This document shows positions 49,855 to 59,005 of a DNA stretch of 64,000 nucleotides, piece after piece; the stretch's first letter is position 1; each line of letters begins with the position of its first letter. Both the position numbers and the translations under genes were made by a program. This DNA comes from Pseudomonas benzenivorans (GTDB lineage Bacteria > Pseudomonadota > Gammaproteobacteria > Pseudomonadales > Pseudomonadaceae). The DNA lies in NCBI RefSeq assembly GCF_900100495.1, contig NZ_FNCT01000015.1, positions 1 through 64,000 on the forward strand, written 5' to 3'. The notes beneath the pieces are model-generated. The model was not told the DNA's origin. It did not search any database and saw nothing but the letters and a program-made list of their open reading frames with translations.

Positions 49855-51936
49855 CTAGTCCTCGGTAATCAGGGGGGTGTCCACGGGTTCGATGCTGTCC
49901 GCCCGGATGCTGGCGGCGAACTGCTGAATCATCTGTTGCACCAGCGGGTCGTTGTGGATCGACGCTTCGGCTTCGCGCTGGCGATTGGCACGTTTGCGTG
50001 CCGCCGCCTGCGCCGGGGTTTCCTGTTCGGGCTTGCGCAGCTCGATCTGCAGGTTCAGTTCGCGCCCATGATACTGGTTCAAGGCGTCATTCAAGCGGCG
50101 TTGCTGGGTCGCATTGAACAGTGCGCTGTGCCCCGGGTCCAGGTGCAGCAGCCAGTTGTCGCCGTCGACCGCCATCAGCGTGCAGTTGGCGCCGATGCTG
50201 CCGGTCATGCCGGACAGGCCGAGCTTGGGGAACAGCTCCAGCCAGTCGGCAGCCAAGCCGGTGGCCGGTTGCGCAGCCGGCAGCGGTTCCGGCTCGGCGG
50301 GCTGCGCGGGTTCCACCGCAGCGAAATCGTAGTCGAACGACTCGGCGTCCATTTCCACGTAATCGTAATCTCCGGGCGGCGGCTCGTCGTCGCCATCCGC
50401 ATCGAACTGCGGCGCACTGGCGACTGTCTGCGGCGCTATGGCTTGGATAACCGGTTGAGGCGGAGCCACCTCGAGTTCGGCGGCATTCGCCTGCACAGTC
50501 TCCGCTGCAGCGGCCGACACGGTCGCGACCTGGGGGCGTTGTTCTTCCCAGGGCAGATTCGTGACTGCTGGCGCAGGTGCTTCGACTACAGGCTCTGCAA
50601 CAAGCGCAGGCGCGGCGACTTGCAGCGCTGCAGGCTCGGCGACAGGCTGCGCAACAGCTACCGGCTCGGCCGCTGCCTCAACCACAGGAACTGCGACGGC
50701 CATCGGCGCGCTTGTCGGTGCTGAACTCGGTGCGGAAGCGGCAACAGCCGGCGCCGCCATGGCGGCGCCGGCCACTGGGTTGGAACGGGGATCAGCAGTG
50801 GCCTGGCTAATCCCTAGCGGCTTTAGCGCCACCCTTGGCGCATCGCCGGTATCCGCCGGCCGGAACGCCAACATGCGCAGCAGCACCATCTCGAAGCCGC
50901 TGCGCGGATCCGGCGCCAGCGGCAGGTCGCGGCGGCCGATCAAACCCATCTGGTAATAGAACTGCACGTCTTCGGCGGGCAGGGCCTGGGCCAGCGCCAG
51001 CACCCGATCGCGGTCGCCCTGGCCGTTGTCCACCGCATCCGGTAGCGCCTGGGCGATGGCCACGCGGTGCAGCACATTGAGGATTTCCGCCAGCACGCCG
51101 TTCCAGTCCGGCCCTTGCTCGGCCAGATGCCGCACCGCCTCGATCACGCCGCGCGCATCGCCCTCCAGCAGGGAGTGCAGCACGCCATACACCTGGCCAT
51201 GATCCAGGGTGCCGAGCATGGCGCGCACATCGGCGGCCAGCACCTTGCCCTCGCCGAAGGAAATGGCCTGGTCGGTCAGGCTCATGGCATCGCGCATCGA
51301 GCCATCGGCCGCGCGGCCGAGCAGCCACAGGGCATCTTCCTCGAACGGAATGTTTTCCGCCGTGAGCACATGGCTCAGGTGCTCGACCACCCGCTCCGGC
51401 GGCATGTTCTTCAGCGAGAACTGCAGGCAGCGCGAGAGGATGGTCACCGGCAGCTTCTGCGGATCGGTGGTGGCCAGGAGGAACTTGACGTGCGGCGGCG
51501 GCTCTTCCAGGGTCTTGAGCAGGGCGTTGAACGAGTGCGACGAGAGCATGTGCACTTCGTCGATCAGGTAGACCTTGAAGCGTCCGCGGCTCGGCGAATA
51601 CTGCACGTTGTCCAGCAGTTCGCGGGTGTCTTCCACCTTGGTGCGGCTGGCGGCGTCGACTTCGATCAGGTCGACGAAGCGTCCTTCATCGATCTCCTTG
51701 CACACCGAACAGACGCCGCACGGCGTCGAGCTGATGCCGGTTTCGCAGTTCAGGCACTTGGCGATGATCCGCGCGATGGTGGTCTTGCCCACCCCGCGGG
51801 TGCCGGTGAACAGATAGGCGTGGTGCAGGCGTTGGCTGTCGAGGGCGTTGATCAGCGCCTTGAGCACATGGGTCTGGCCGACCATTTCGCGGAACGAACG
51901 CGGGCGCCACTTGCGTGCAAGAACCTGATAACTCAT
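49855..51936 (-). CDS. dnaX: DNA polymerase III subunit gamma/tau
   Basis: 693 residues. AAA+ clamp-loader motor: Walker A in GTRGVGKTTIARI, zinc module CLNCETGISSTPCGVCSVC, DEVH Walker B (LIDEVHML), SRC motif (LSRCLQFSL). A long Ala/Pro/Val-rich linker (about residues 370-540) precedes the C-terminal tau domain that binds polymerase and helicase. I see no A-rich slippery run of the E. coli kind in the linker, so only the full tau form is supported by sequence. Confidence 0.97.
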   Translation of the reverse strand: MSYQVLARKWRPRSFREMVGQTHVLKALINALDSQRLHHAYLFTGTRGVGKTTIARIIAKCLNCETGISSTPCGVCSVCKEIDEGRFVDLIEVDAASRTKVEDTRELLDNVQYSPSRGRFKVYLIDEVHMLSSHSFNALLKTLEEPPPHVKFLLATTDPQKLPVTILSRCLQFSLKNMPPERVVEHLSHVLTAENIPFEEDALWLLGRAADGSMRDAMSLTDQAISFGEGKVLAADVRAMLGTLDHGQVYGVLHSLLEGDARGVIEAVRHLAEQGPDWNGVLAEILNVLHRVAIAQALPDAVDNGQGDRDRVLALAQALPAEDVQFYYQMGLIGRRDLPLAPDPRSGFEMVLLRMLAFRPADTGDAPRVALKPLGISQATADPRSNPVAGAAMAAPAVAASAPSSAPTSAPMAVAVPVVEAAAEPVAVAQPVAEPAALQVAAPALVAEPVVEAPAPAVTNLPWEEQRPQVATVSAAAAETVQANAAELEVAPPQPVIQAIAPQTVASAPQFDADGDDEPPPGDYDYVEMDAESFDYDFAAVEPAQPAEPEPLPAAQPATGLAADWLELFPKLGLSGMTGSIGANCTLMAVDGDNWLLHLDPGHSALFNATQQRRLNDALNQYHGRELNLQIELRKPEQETPAQAAARKRANRQREAEASIHNDPLVQQMIQQFAASIRADSIEPVDTPLITED

Positions 51937-52484
51937 CGAAACCCGTCACGAGAAGAAAGCAAAAGTGGGCTAATCCTAACGGAGCATGGGGCAAATTGCA
52001 TCCGATGCCCAGCCCGGGCGCCCCACATGCTCATGGCATCGAGTCGGTGATCCTTGAGACGGCACAGCTGGGCTGCCTTCAACACTTGATCGGAGCCGGC
52101 TCCAACACGCAACTGTGGCATTGCCAAGATTAAGCTGGCTAAAGTTTGACCAAGCGGTTACCATCCGCAGCGTTCGTACCACGCTGTAAGTCAACCAGGC
52201 CTTCCGGCCCCCTCGATGGATCCCAGGTAAAGAGCGCATCCGCCCCATCAAGCGATGCCGCACAGCTCTCAACCCTGACCCAACCTGCTGACTGATCAGG
52301 CCGTCTCGCCCAAGCGTTGACTCAAGCCTGCCTCCGAAGTACCGACCCGTTCAAGCACCGTCCAAGCGGAACTTTAACGCGCAACTTCGCTCCGATCACA
52401 CCTATGCCTTCGGCCTCAAGGTCGATAGTTTGGAGCTTTATTCAGCGCAATGACGCGCCCGTTGTTTTAGGAAATACCCAGAAA
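51937..52484. other. Gene-free stretch upstream of dnaX
   Basis: 548 bp. Short open frames on both strands lack ribosome sites or family likeness. It must hold the dnaX promoter (leftward) and that of the 52485 gene (rightward). I see no clear operator, hairpin or RNA gene. Confidence 0.5.
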
Positions 52485-52706
52485 ATGAATACTCAACATC
52501 AAATTCAGGATGCCATTCGCACCCTCTCCAGCGCCTTTGCGCCGCTCGATTGCCGCATTCAGGCCGCCCGTAAAGGCAGCTTCAGCTTCACCATCGTCAA
52601 TCACGCCGGCATTGCCCAGCACAGTCAACGCCTGTATCCCGGCCAGTACAGCGGTGCATCGCTGCAACAGGTGATCCAGCGCGCGCGCCAGTCCCTGGCG
52701 GCCTGA
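52485..52706 (+). CDS. Small conserved Pseudomonas protein
   Basis: 73 residues, basic, with no signal peptide. It starts at ATG 52485 (MNTQHQIQDAIRTLSSAF) and ends RARQSLAA. The frame continues far upstream (from 52317), but that part looks non-coding. Upstream gaaatacccagaaa gives only a weak ribosome site. A small hypothetical gene sits at this place beside dnaX in P. aeruginosa, as I recall. Function unknown. Confidence 0.6.
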   Translation: MNTQHQIQDAIRTLSSAFAPLDCRIQAARKGSFSFTIVNHAGIAQHSQRLYPGQYSGASLQQVIQRARQSLAA

Positions 52707-52965
52707 CAGGCCGATTAACGTGAAAGTCGCGCAGCGACGCCATCCTCATGCCCTTCTCCCTCCGGGAGGCGGCTCCCGCTCCCGGCGGGAGTGCCGCATT
52801 CGCCACATCCCTGTGGGTCAAGGTGGCGCGAAGCGCCGGATGAGGGAAGCGGGCGTGCCGCAAAGGCTTTGATGATTCGGGGTGCTTCTCGCGGCATGCC
52901 CGTTAGATCGAACTTCGCAGCAACCTGGAGGTCACAGGTTGTCACCCTCAGGATGGAGTACGTTC

Positions 52966-53253
52966 ATGGACAACACCAATCGCCAGCTCGTCGAGCGCTT
53001 GTTCGCCCCCTTGCGCGCCACATTCAGCCCGCCACGCCCGGACGGCAGCATCATTCTCTCCTTGCTAGACAAGGCCGATGCCACTGCCTACAGCCGCGTG
53101 CTCAGCGCCAGCCAACTGAATGACCCGCAAGCCTTTGCGCAAAGCCTGGAAGATATCCGCCTGGAACTCGCCGTACGCTCCGGCAATATCCCCGCAGAAA
53201 TGCGCAAAGCCCTGAAAGAACAAGACAGCGTGCTCAGCTACCACAACGCCTGA
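52966..53253 (+). CDS. DUF3509-like small protein
   Basis: 95 residues. The pattern RPDGSIILSL, then SRVLSASQLNDPQ, then IRLELAVRSGNIP, resembles the pseudomonad DUF3509 family. No membrane or signal segment. The ATG at 52966 follows GGATGGAG. A strong terminator follows at 53268. Function unknown. The 258 bp before it hold a degenerate ctccctccgggagg-type repeat (about 52745-52850). Confidence 0.7.
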   Translation: MDNTNRQLVERLFAPLRATFSPPRPDGSIILSLLDKADATAYSRVLSASQLNDPQAFAQSLEDIRLELAVRSGNIPAEMRKALKEQDSVLSYHNA

Positions 53254-53267
53254 CACCGCTGAACCAC

Positions 53268-53308
53268 AAAAAGCCCCGCCCATAGCCCGATGGAGCGGGG
53301 CTTTTTTG
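53268..53308 (+). terminator. Rho-independent terminator
   Basis: Stem AAAAAGCCCCGC / GCGGGGCTTTTTT with the inner cat/atg pairing, ending in a T-run. It follows the DUF3509-like gene. Confidence 0.92.
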
Positions 53309-53581
53309 TTCCTTGCAGATTGCCGGGGATGCCAGCGCTGCGCGCGTAAAACGGGTTCGCAGGATCTGGCACGGTCGATTCGCGCAGGGTGCGCCGTGCG
53401 CACCGCTGGCTTGGAGGGCGCTTGGTGCGCACGGCCTGGGGGCCCCGCGCACCTTACATGCTTGCGGCATCTTCGCGGCCATGGGCCGCTCCTACGCCTA
53501 ACCGATCGTCCAATAACCAGACAGGCAGGCAAAAGCCTGAAGCTGGATGCCGCAAGAAATTCGCTGAGGATTACGCACGTC

Positions 53582-53597
53582 AAACCCGAACGGGTTT
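53582..53597 (-). terminator. Terminator of the 4.5S RNA gene
   Basis: Perfect hairpin AAACCCG-AA-CGGGTTT, ten bases past the RNA 3' end on the minus strand, ending in TTT. Confidence 0.7.
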
Positions 53598-53606
53598 AGA
53601 GATGGA

Positions 53607-53717
53607 GGTGGACCCCACCAGCCACACCCCGGCACACAATGTCACCGCTGCGGCTGCTCCCTTCCGGGCCTGACCGGGTTCACGGCTGATCGTTGCGGGG
53701 GGACCGGCAGGGCCACC
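53607..53717 (-). ncRNA. ffs: Signal recognition particle 4.5S RNA
   Basis: Read on the minus strand, the sequence has the conserved apical part CCCGGTCAGGCCCGGAAGGG followed by AGCAGCC, the GGAA tetraloop and the Ffh-binding asymmetric loop. The 5' end (GGTGGCCCTGCCGG) pairs with the 3' end (GGGGTCCACC). About 111 bases; the ends are set by helix closure and may be off by a few. It works with Ffh in co-translational membrane targeting. A 5' leader of about 25 bases is implied by the promoter position, to be removed by RNase P as in E. coli. Confidence 0.95.
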
Positions 53718-53749
53718 ATAACGCTGCCCGCCAGGCGGCGAGCCGCGCC

Positions 53750-53777
53750 ATTGTACCGGCTTGTTTTGAACTTACAA
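53750..53777 (-). promoter_or_regulatory. Promoter of the 4.5S RNA gene
   Basis: On the minus strand, TTGTAA (53777-53772) and TACAAT (53755-53750) are 16 bp apart, placing the start near 53743. Confidence 0.55.
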
Positions 53778-54076
53778 CTGCTTCAAGCACTTAGCCCCGC
53801 TTTCGCAGCTGCATTCGCTGCAGCCCCCTTCGCACCAACGCGTACCAGCGCTTGCCTTATCACCCACCAACACATACGCTAAAACGCATATTAACCCCAC
53901 TTATCTGTGTGGCTGGTGCAATGAGTCAATTTCGGCGCCTGAGGCCCTGCAAGCACATGGGGACATTCCCGGCCCAGTCCGCGTAGCACCCCATCGACAA
54001 GGCCTACAACCAATTGCACGCGCGCATTCGATAGCCACTGCACGTGCCCCTCGACGACAGGGACGACAACAACCGC
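53778..54076. other. Intergenic region before the ACR3 gene
   Basis: About 300 bp with no gene. It contains an A+T-richer part (53875-53930) that could hold the rightward promoter. I found no ArsR-type operator and no arsR gene. Confidence 0.4.
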
Positions 54077-55126
54077 ATGACCACCGCCGCCATCGCCCCG
54101 AGCAACCCATTGGGGCTATTCGAACGCTACCTGAGCCTATGGGTTGCCCTCTGCATCGGCGCCGGCGTAGTGCTCGGCAGCCTGCTGCCAGGCCTGTTCG
54201 AAACGCTAGCAGGACTGGAGGTGGCCAAGGTCAACCTGCCGGTCGCTTTGCTGATCTGGGTGATGATCTTCCCGATGATGGTGCAAATCGACCTGGCTTC
54301 GATCAAAGCCGTCGGTCGCGAGCCGCGCGGGCTGCTCATGACCCTGGCAATCAACTGGCTGATCAAACCCTTCACCATGGCCGCCCTCGGTGTACTGTTC
54401 TTCGAATACCTGTACACCCCCTTCGTCGACCCGCAGAGTGCCCAGGAATACATCGCCGGGATGATTCTGCTCGGTGTGGCGCCCTGCACCGCCATGGTCT
54501 TCGTCTGGAGCCAGCTGACCAGGGGCGATGCGGCCTACACCCTGGTACAGGTGTCGGTGAACGATCTGGTGATGGTCTTCGCTTTCGCACCGATTGCCGC
54601 CTTTCTGCTCGGTGTTACCGACATCAGCGTACCCTGGGAGACCCTGCTGCTTTCAACCTTGCTGTATGTGGTGGCGCCGCTGACCGCCGGAGTGCTGGTA
54701 CGCCACGCCCTGCTCGACCGCGGGCAGGACAGCTACGACGGCTTCCTGCACCGGATCAAGCCATTCTCGGTGCTTGGCCTGCTTGCCACCGTGGTGATCC
54801 TGTTCGCCTTCCAGGCCCAGACCATCCTCGACAAGCCGCTGATCATCCTGCTGATCGCCATTCCGCTGACCTTGCAGAGCTACGGCATCTTCGCCATCGG
54901 CTTTGCCTGGGCGCTGTGGTGGAAGTTGCCGCACCGTATCGCCGCGCCGGCCTGCCTGATCGGCACCTCGAACTTCTTCGAACTGGCGGTGGCCGTGGCT
55001 ATCGCCCTGTTCGGCCTGCATTCGGGGGCGGCGCTGGCGACGGTAGTCGGCGTGTTGGTCGAAGTGCCGGTGATGCTGTCGCTGTGCAGCATCGCCAACC
55101 GCACGCGGCACTGGTTTCCGCGCTGA
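54077..55126 (+). CDS. ACR3 family arsenite efflux transporter
   Basis: 349 residues, ten predicted helices, with the conserved GVAPCTAMVFVWS (essential Cys of ACR3 in the fourth helix, near residue 140). It would expel arsenite using the proton gradient. The ATG at 54077 is assumed; an in-frame GTG at 54044 is possible, since neither has a strong ribosome site. No arsR, arsC or arsH adjoins it, so it is an orphan and its regulation is unknown. Confidence 0.88.
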   Translation: MTTAAIAPSNPLGLFERYLSLWVALCIGAGVVLGSLLPGLFETLAGLEVAKVNLPVALLIWVMIFPMMVQIDLASIKAVGREPRGLLMTLAINWLIKPFTMAALGVLFFEYLYTPFVDPQSAQEYIAGMILLGVAPCTAMVFVWSQLTRGDAAYTLVQVSVNDLVMVFAFAPIAAFLLGVTDISVPWETLLLSTLLYVVAPLTAGVLVRHALLDRGQDSYDGFLHRIKPFSVLGLLATVVILFAFQAQTILDKPLIILLIAIPLTLQSYGIFAIGFAWALWWKLPHRIAAPACLIGTSNFFELAVAVAIALFGLHSGAALATVVGVLVEVPVMLSLCSIANRTRHWFPR

Positions 55127-55293
55127 GGTCAGGCAGGCAAAGGCGCTAGCCGGCAGGGAATTTCCAAGGTGACGGGGAGTCAGAATCAACTCCCGAGTGC
55201 CCGGAATCTGTCCTGAAGCAATGTCTGCCACGCAAAATCGCAGTAACCTGCGCCGGGCATTCATAGCGCCCCCTCACCTCAAGGAGCAACAAC

Positions 55294-55572
55294 ATGGCCA
55301 TGACCAAAGATCAACTGATCAGCGACATCGCAGAAGCCATCGACACCCAGAAAGCCACCGTGCGCGCAGCGCTCGAGCAGCTCAGCGAGATCGTCAGCGA
55401 TGCCCTGGAAAACGGCGACGAAATCACCCTGCCGGGCATCGGCAAGCTGAAAGTCAGTGAGCGCCCGGCCCGCACCGGACGCAACCCGCAGACCGGCCAG
55501 AGCATCCAGATCGCCGCCAAGAAAGTCGTCAAATATGTACCGGCCAAAGCGCTGACCGACGCGGTCAACTGA
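55294..55572 (+). CDS. HU/IHF family DNA-binding protein
   Basis: 92 residues. The beta-arm motif RPARTGRNPQTGQSIQI and the end KVVKYVPAKALTDAV define the family. It is closer to the divergent HU-like proteins of pseudomonads (MxMTKDQLI start) than to HupA/B. AAGGAG precedes the ATG. The gene end is included in a 116-bp duplicated block (55568-55684). Confidence 0.9.
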   Translation: MAMTKDQLISDIAEAIDTQKATVRAALEQLSEIVSDALENGDEITLPGIGKLKVSERPARTGRNPQTGQSIQIAAKKVVKYVPAKALTDAVN

Positions 55573-55591
55573 GCAGCGACAGCGCAACCCT

Positions 55592-55678
55592 GTAGGAGGG
55601 GCCGGGCGGCGTCCCGCTTTAGCCGCGAACGCTTTTGAAGCACCCGCAAAAGCTTTCGCGGCTAAAGCCCCCTCCCAC
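55592..55678. repeat. Palindromic repeat, copy A
   Basis: GTAGGAGGGGC ... (tt)cgcggctaaagccccctcccac. Part of the larger duplicated block 55568-55684. Confidence 0.8.
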
Positions 55679-55703
55679 AAAAGCCCGCCTGCCCCGCATT
55701 GAA

Positions 55704-55856
55704 TGATCGCACCCACGTTCCAGCGTGGGCGCGTTTCCCCCGGACGCTCCGCGTCCGCAGGGTCGGTTGCTGCGCTGCAATCACCAGGGGAACGCTGGAG
55801 CGTCACAGGCCGCATTCCCGCGCGGACGGTTCGACGCCTCGACGTGGGAACGATCA
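55704..55856. repeat. Palindromic repeat (TGATCG...CGATCA type)
   Basis: Outer arms TGATCGCACCCACGTTCC and GACGTGGGAACGATCA, with inner ggacgctccgcgtcc and aacgctggagcgt. A known style of dispersed Pseudomonas element that often contains acgctccgcgt. It lies between the two copies of the duplicated block. Confidence 0.7.
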
Positions 55857-55884
55857 GCTCACTGAGCGGCGACAGCGCAAATCT

Positions 55885-55970
55885 GTAGGAGGGGCCGGGC
55901 GGCGTGCCGCTTTAGCCGCGAATGCTTTCGAAGTACCTGCAAAAGCTTCGCGGCTAAAGCCCCTCCCTAC
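55885..55970. repeat. Palindromic repeat, copy B
   Basis: GTAGGAGGGGC ... GCCCCTCCCTAC. It belongs to the second copy (55861-55976) of the block that begins in the last codons of the HU-like gene. Confidence 0.8.
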
Positions 55971-55995
55971 AAAAGCAGTGATTAGGCGCAGGCAC

Positions 55996-57024
55996 TTACC
56001 GCGCCACCGGCTCCTCCAGCGGAGCGGTCGCTACGGAGCCTGGGTTGCCACCCATCTGGCGAATCCGCCTGACTTGCTGAACCCGGTTGAGGTTATCCCA
56101 GGCGGTGGCGTAATGCGCCGGCGATTGTTCGATGGCACTGCGAAAGAACTGCTCAGCCGCATCCAGCTTGCCTTCCACCAGGCAGATATAGCCAACATCG
56201 TTACTGGCCTGGGCAGGCTTGCCGATTTGCTCGAATGCGGAAATAGCCTCCTCGTAGCGCTCCATCCTTGCCAGCAGCAAGCCATAGTTGCGCCAAAGCG
56301 GCTGGTACGCCGAGTCATAGCTGATGCCGCGCTGGTAGGTGCGCTCGGCTTCAGGCCATTGCCCGGCCAGGTAATAGGAATAGCCCAGGCTGTTCTGCAC
56401 CAGCACCGAGCGCGGCTCGATGAGCATGGCCAAGCGGTAATAAGCCTCGGACAGCGGGAAGTCGTTGCGCAGGTCGGCGAGTATGCCCAGTCCGTTGTAG
56501 ACCTTCAGCGGCGACTTGCTGTCCACCTTGAGCTCGGCTACCGCTGGCGGTTCATCGCCCTTGCCGTTGCCGAGGCGCTGCTGATCCAGCGCGACCGCCT
56601 TGGTCAGCAGTTTCTGCGCCCCCTCATGATCGCGCTGGGCGAGCTTCAGCAAGCCCATCTCCGCCAGGGCGTCGAGGTTATCCGGATCACTCGTCAGCAC
56701 ATCGGCGAAAGCCATCTCGGCGAGTTGGCTATTGCCCCGTTCGCGGTGGATGCGGCCAACCCAGACCAGTGCCTCGTAACGCTCCGGATCCAGCTCGATG
56801 GCGCGCAGATACTGGAACAGCGACTGATCCAGATCGCCGGCCTGGTAGGCCATCGCCGCCATCTGCATGGCCTGGTCGGCAGAAGTGATCGTCTTGCGCA
56901 CCTGATACAGCAGCGAATTGTCGCCGGCATAGACCGAGCGGGTATCGAGCGTCGGTTCCGGCGCCTTGGTCTGACATCCTGACAGCACGGCCGTCATGGC
57001 CAACAGCAGACTGATCCTTTTCAT
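55996..57024 (-). CDS. tadD: Flp pilus assembly lipoprotein TadD (TPR protein)
   Basis: 342 residues. A lipoprotein signal with lipobox LSGC at residue 17 is followed by tetratricopeptide repeats (for example LFQYLRAIELDPERYEALVWVGRIH and YRLAMLIEPRSVLVQNSLGYSYYLAGQW). TadD is thought to help secretin assembly for the Flp pilus. It is the last gene of the leftward tad operon and follows tadC by one base. Confidence 0.9.
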   Translation of the reverse strand: MKRISLLLAMTAVLSGCQTKAPEPTLDTRSVYAGDNSLLYQVRKTITSADQAMQMAAMAYQAGDLDQSLFQYLRAIELDPERYEALVWVGRIHRERGNSQLAEMAFADVLTSDPDNLDALAEMGLLKLAQRDHEGAQKLLTKAVALDQQRLGNGKGDEPPAVAELKVDSKSPLKVYNGLGILADLRNDFPLSEAYYRLAMLIEPRSVLVQNSLGYSYYLAGQWPEAERTYQRGISYDSAYQPLWRNYGLLLARMERYEEAISAFEQIGKPAQASNDVGYICLVEGKLDAAEQFFRSAIEQSPAHYATAWDNLNRVQQVRRIRQMGGNPGSVATAPLEEPVAR

Positions 57025-57025
57025 T

Positions 57026-57994
57026 TCACACCTTCCCGAAGACTTTTAGCACCCCAATGATGGCGGGACCGATGGCCACCAAGAAAAAACTCGGCCATAT
57101 GCACAAGACTAGTGGGAATATAAGTTTGGTGCCGATTTTCGCCGCTTGCTCATCGGCCGCCTGGGTGCGCCTGTCACGGAACTCCTCGGCATAGATGCGC
57201 AGGGTGTCGGCCACGCTGGTGCCGAAGCGGATGCTCTGCGACAGCAAGCTGACCAAACCGCGAATGTCCTCCAGCCCGGTGCGTTCGGCCAGATTCTTGA
57301 GCGCTTCGGTGCTGGCGATGCCGGCGCGGATCTCCGCATTGACCAGGGCCAGCTCCACCGCCAGCTCCGGCTGGCTGACCGACATCTCCTCGGCCACCCG
57401 CTCGATGGCTTGAGGCAAGGCCAACCCCGACTCCACGCACACCACCATCAGGTCCAGGGCATCGGGAAAGGCCACCAGCAACCGCCTCATGCGTGCCTGC
57501 TTGCGCTTATCGACATAGGCGGCCGGCACCAGCCAGCCGACACCGGCCGCCGCAACCACCAGCGCGATGCCCAAGAGCAGCGACAACTTGGGGACCAGCG
57601 GCAATGCCAGCAGGGTAATACCCACCAGCACCAACGGCGATAACAGCCGCACCGCCCAGTAGGTCTGCACCGCCGCAGGCGAGCGATAACCGGCATGGGT
57701 CAGCAGGGTGCGGGTAGCGGACTCCTGCCCCTCCTCACCGCTGTTGAAGCGTTGGCCCACCTGCTCCAGCATCAGTTGCAGGTTACTCGGCGCTTCCTGG
57801 CCGACGGCCAAGCCGCCATGCCCGCGCTTGATCAGGGTCAGGCGCCGCTGCACCGGGTCGCGCAAGCCCAGTACCAGCATGGCCAAGGTAACCACGGCGA
57901 GTACCGCGCTCAGGCCGATGGCGCCGACGAACAACAGCCGCACCAGTTCCTCGTTGCCCACCACTCGGTTGAGCAAACTCAGCAGATAGTCCAT
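57026..57994 (-). CDS. tadC: Flp pilus platform protein TadC
   Basis: 322 residues, type II secretion F-domain (PF00482) protein. Helices are seen at about residues 22-45, 110-130, 135-155 and 290-315, with the cytoplasmic F domain (FPDALDLMVVCVESGLALPQAIERVA) between. With TadB it forms the inner-membrane platform. Confidence 0.92.
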   Translation of the reverse strand: MDYLLSLLNRVVGNEELVRLLFVGAIGLSAVLAVVTLAMLVLGLRDPVQRRLTLIKRGHGGLAVGQEAPSNLQLMLEQVGQRFNSGEEGQESATRTLLTHAGYRSPAAVQTYWAVRLLSPLVLVGITLLALPLVPKLSLLLGIALVVAAAGVGWLVPAAYVDKRKQARMRRLLVAFPDALDLMVVCVESGLALPQAIERVAEEMSVSQPELAVELALVNAEIRAGIASTEALKNLAERTGLEDIRGLVSLLSQSIRFGTSVADTLRIYAEEFRDRRTQAADEQAAKIGTKLIFPLVLCIWPSFFLVAIGPAIIGVLKVFGKV

Positions 57995-58018
57995 GACATA
58001 TACCTCCTCTGCCTGTGC

Positions 58019-59005
58019 TTAAACCTGGATGCGGATGATCTTGCGGATCCACAGTATCCCCAACAGCATGGCGACGAAGGCCGCCATCACTAGCTTCTGG
58101 CCAAGAGGATCCTTGATCAATACCGGCATATATTCCGGGGTCGTCAACATGATCAGCGCGGTTAATACAAAGGGAACAGAAACCAGCACCCAGGCTGACA
58201 TGCGCCCTTCTGCCGACATGGTCTTGACCTTACGCTGAAAACGGAACCGTCCACGGATCAGGCTACTCAGGCGTGTCAGTACCTCGGTCAGGTTGCCGCC
58301 GGTATCGCGGTGGATAAGCACCGAGGTCACCAGCATCATCACCGTCATGCTCGGCATGCGCTCGAGCAGGCCGAGCATGGCCCGGCGCACGTCGTTACCG
58401 TAGTTGATATCGGCGAAGGTCAGGCCGAACTCATGGGCCACCGGCCCCTTGTGCTCCTCGGCCACCAGTTGCAGGGTCTCGTTGAACGGATGGCCGGCGC
58501 GCAGGGCTCGGCAGATCGCATCCAGGGCATCCGGCAAATCCTCCTCGAACTGGGCGAAACGCTTGCCCCGGTCGCTGGCGACTTTCAGCAGCGGCAGCCA
58601 GCACACCGCCAAGGCCACCGGCAGCGCCAGCCACCAGACTTGGGTGAACGACCACAGCACAAGCCCTGCAGTCACGCCCAGGATCAGCCCGAGCAGCAAC
58701 ACCCGGTAGGCACGGTAGTCATGCCCCGCTTGTTCGATCATCTGCGACAGGGCCTCCATCGCCGGCAACTGCTCCAGCCAGGCCTCCAGCGGCGAAAGGC
58801 GCCTGAGGTATTTCTGGCGCAATACAGTCTGCATATTCGGCAGGTCGCTGGCCCGCTCCAGCACGTGCAGGCGGCCGCGGATGCGCTTGCGCACCCTGCC
58901 TGCCTCGCCGAATACCGGCACCACCAGCCCCTGGCTGAGGAGGAACACCGCGGTGAACACCATGCCAAGGAACGCCAAGATGAATTCGCTGGGGATCTGG
59001 TTCAT
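58019..59005 (-). CDS. tadB: Flp pilus platform protein TadB
   Basis: 328 residues, T2SS F-domain protein. Helices lie near residues 10-30, 95-130, 265-285 and 300-322; the F-domain motif is DLPDALDAICRALRAGHPFNETLQLVA. The ATG at 59005 overlaps the tadA stop (ATGA); a frame start at 59023 is less likely. Partner of TadC. Confidence 0.92.
   Translation of the reverse strand: MNQIPSEFILAFLGMVFTAVFLLSQGLVVPVFGEAGRVRKRIRGRLHVLERASDLPNMQTVLRQKYLRRLSPLEAWLEQLPAMEALSQMIEQAGHDYRAYRVLLLGLILGVTAGLVLWSFTQVWWLALPVALAVCWLPLLKVASDRGKRFAQFEEDLPDALDAICRALRAGHPFNETLQLVAEEHKGPVAHEFGLTFADINYGNDVRRAMLGLLERMPSMTVMMLVTSVLIHRDTGGNLTEVLTRLSSLIRGRFRFQRKVKTMSAEGRMSAWVLVSVPFVLTALIMLTTPEYMPVLIKDPLGQKLVMAAFVAMLLGILWIRKIIRIQV

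Noticed and set aside
50200..50900. Programmed frameshift in dnaX producing a short gamma subunit
   Set aside because: The linker region has no A-AAA-AAG-like slippery run or obvious following hairpin.
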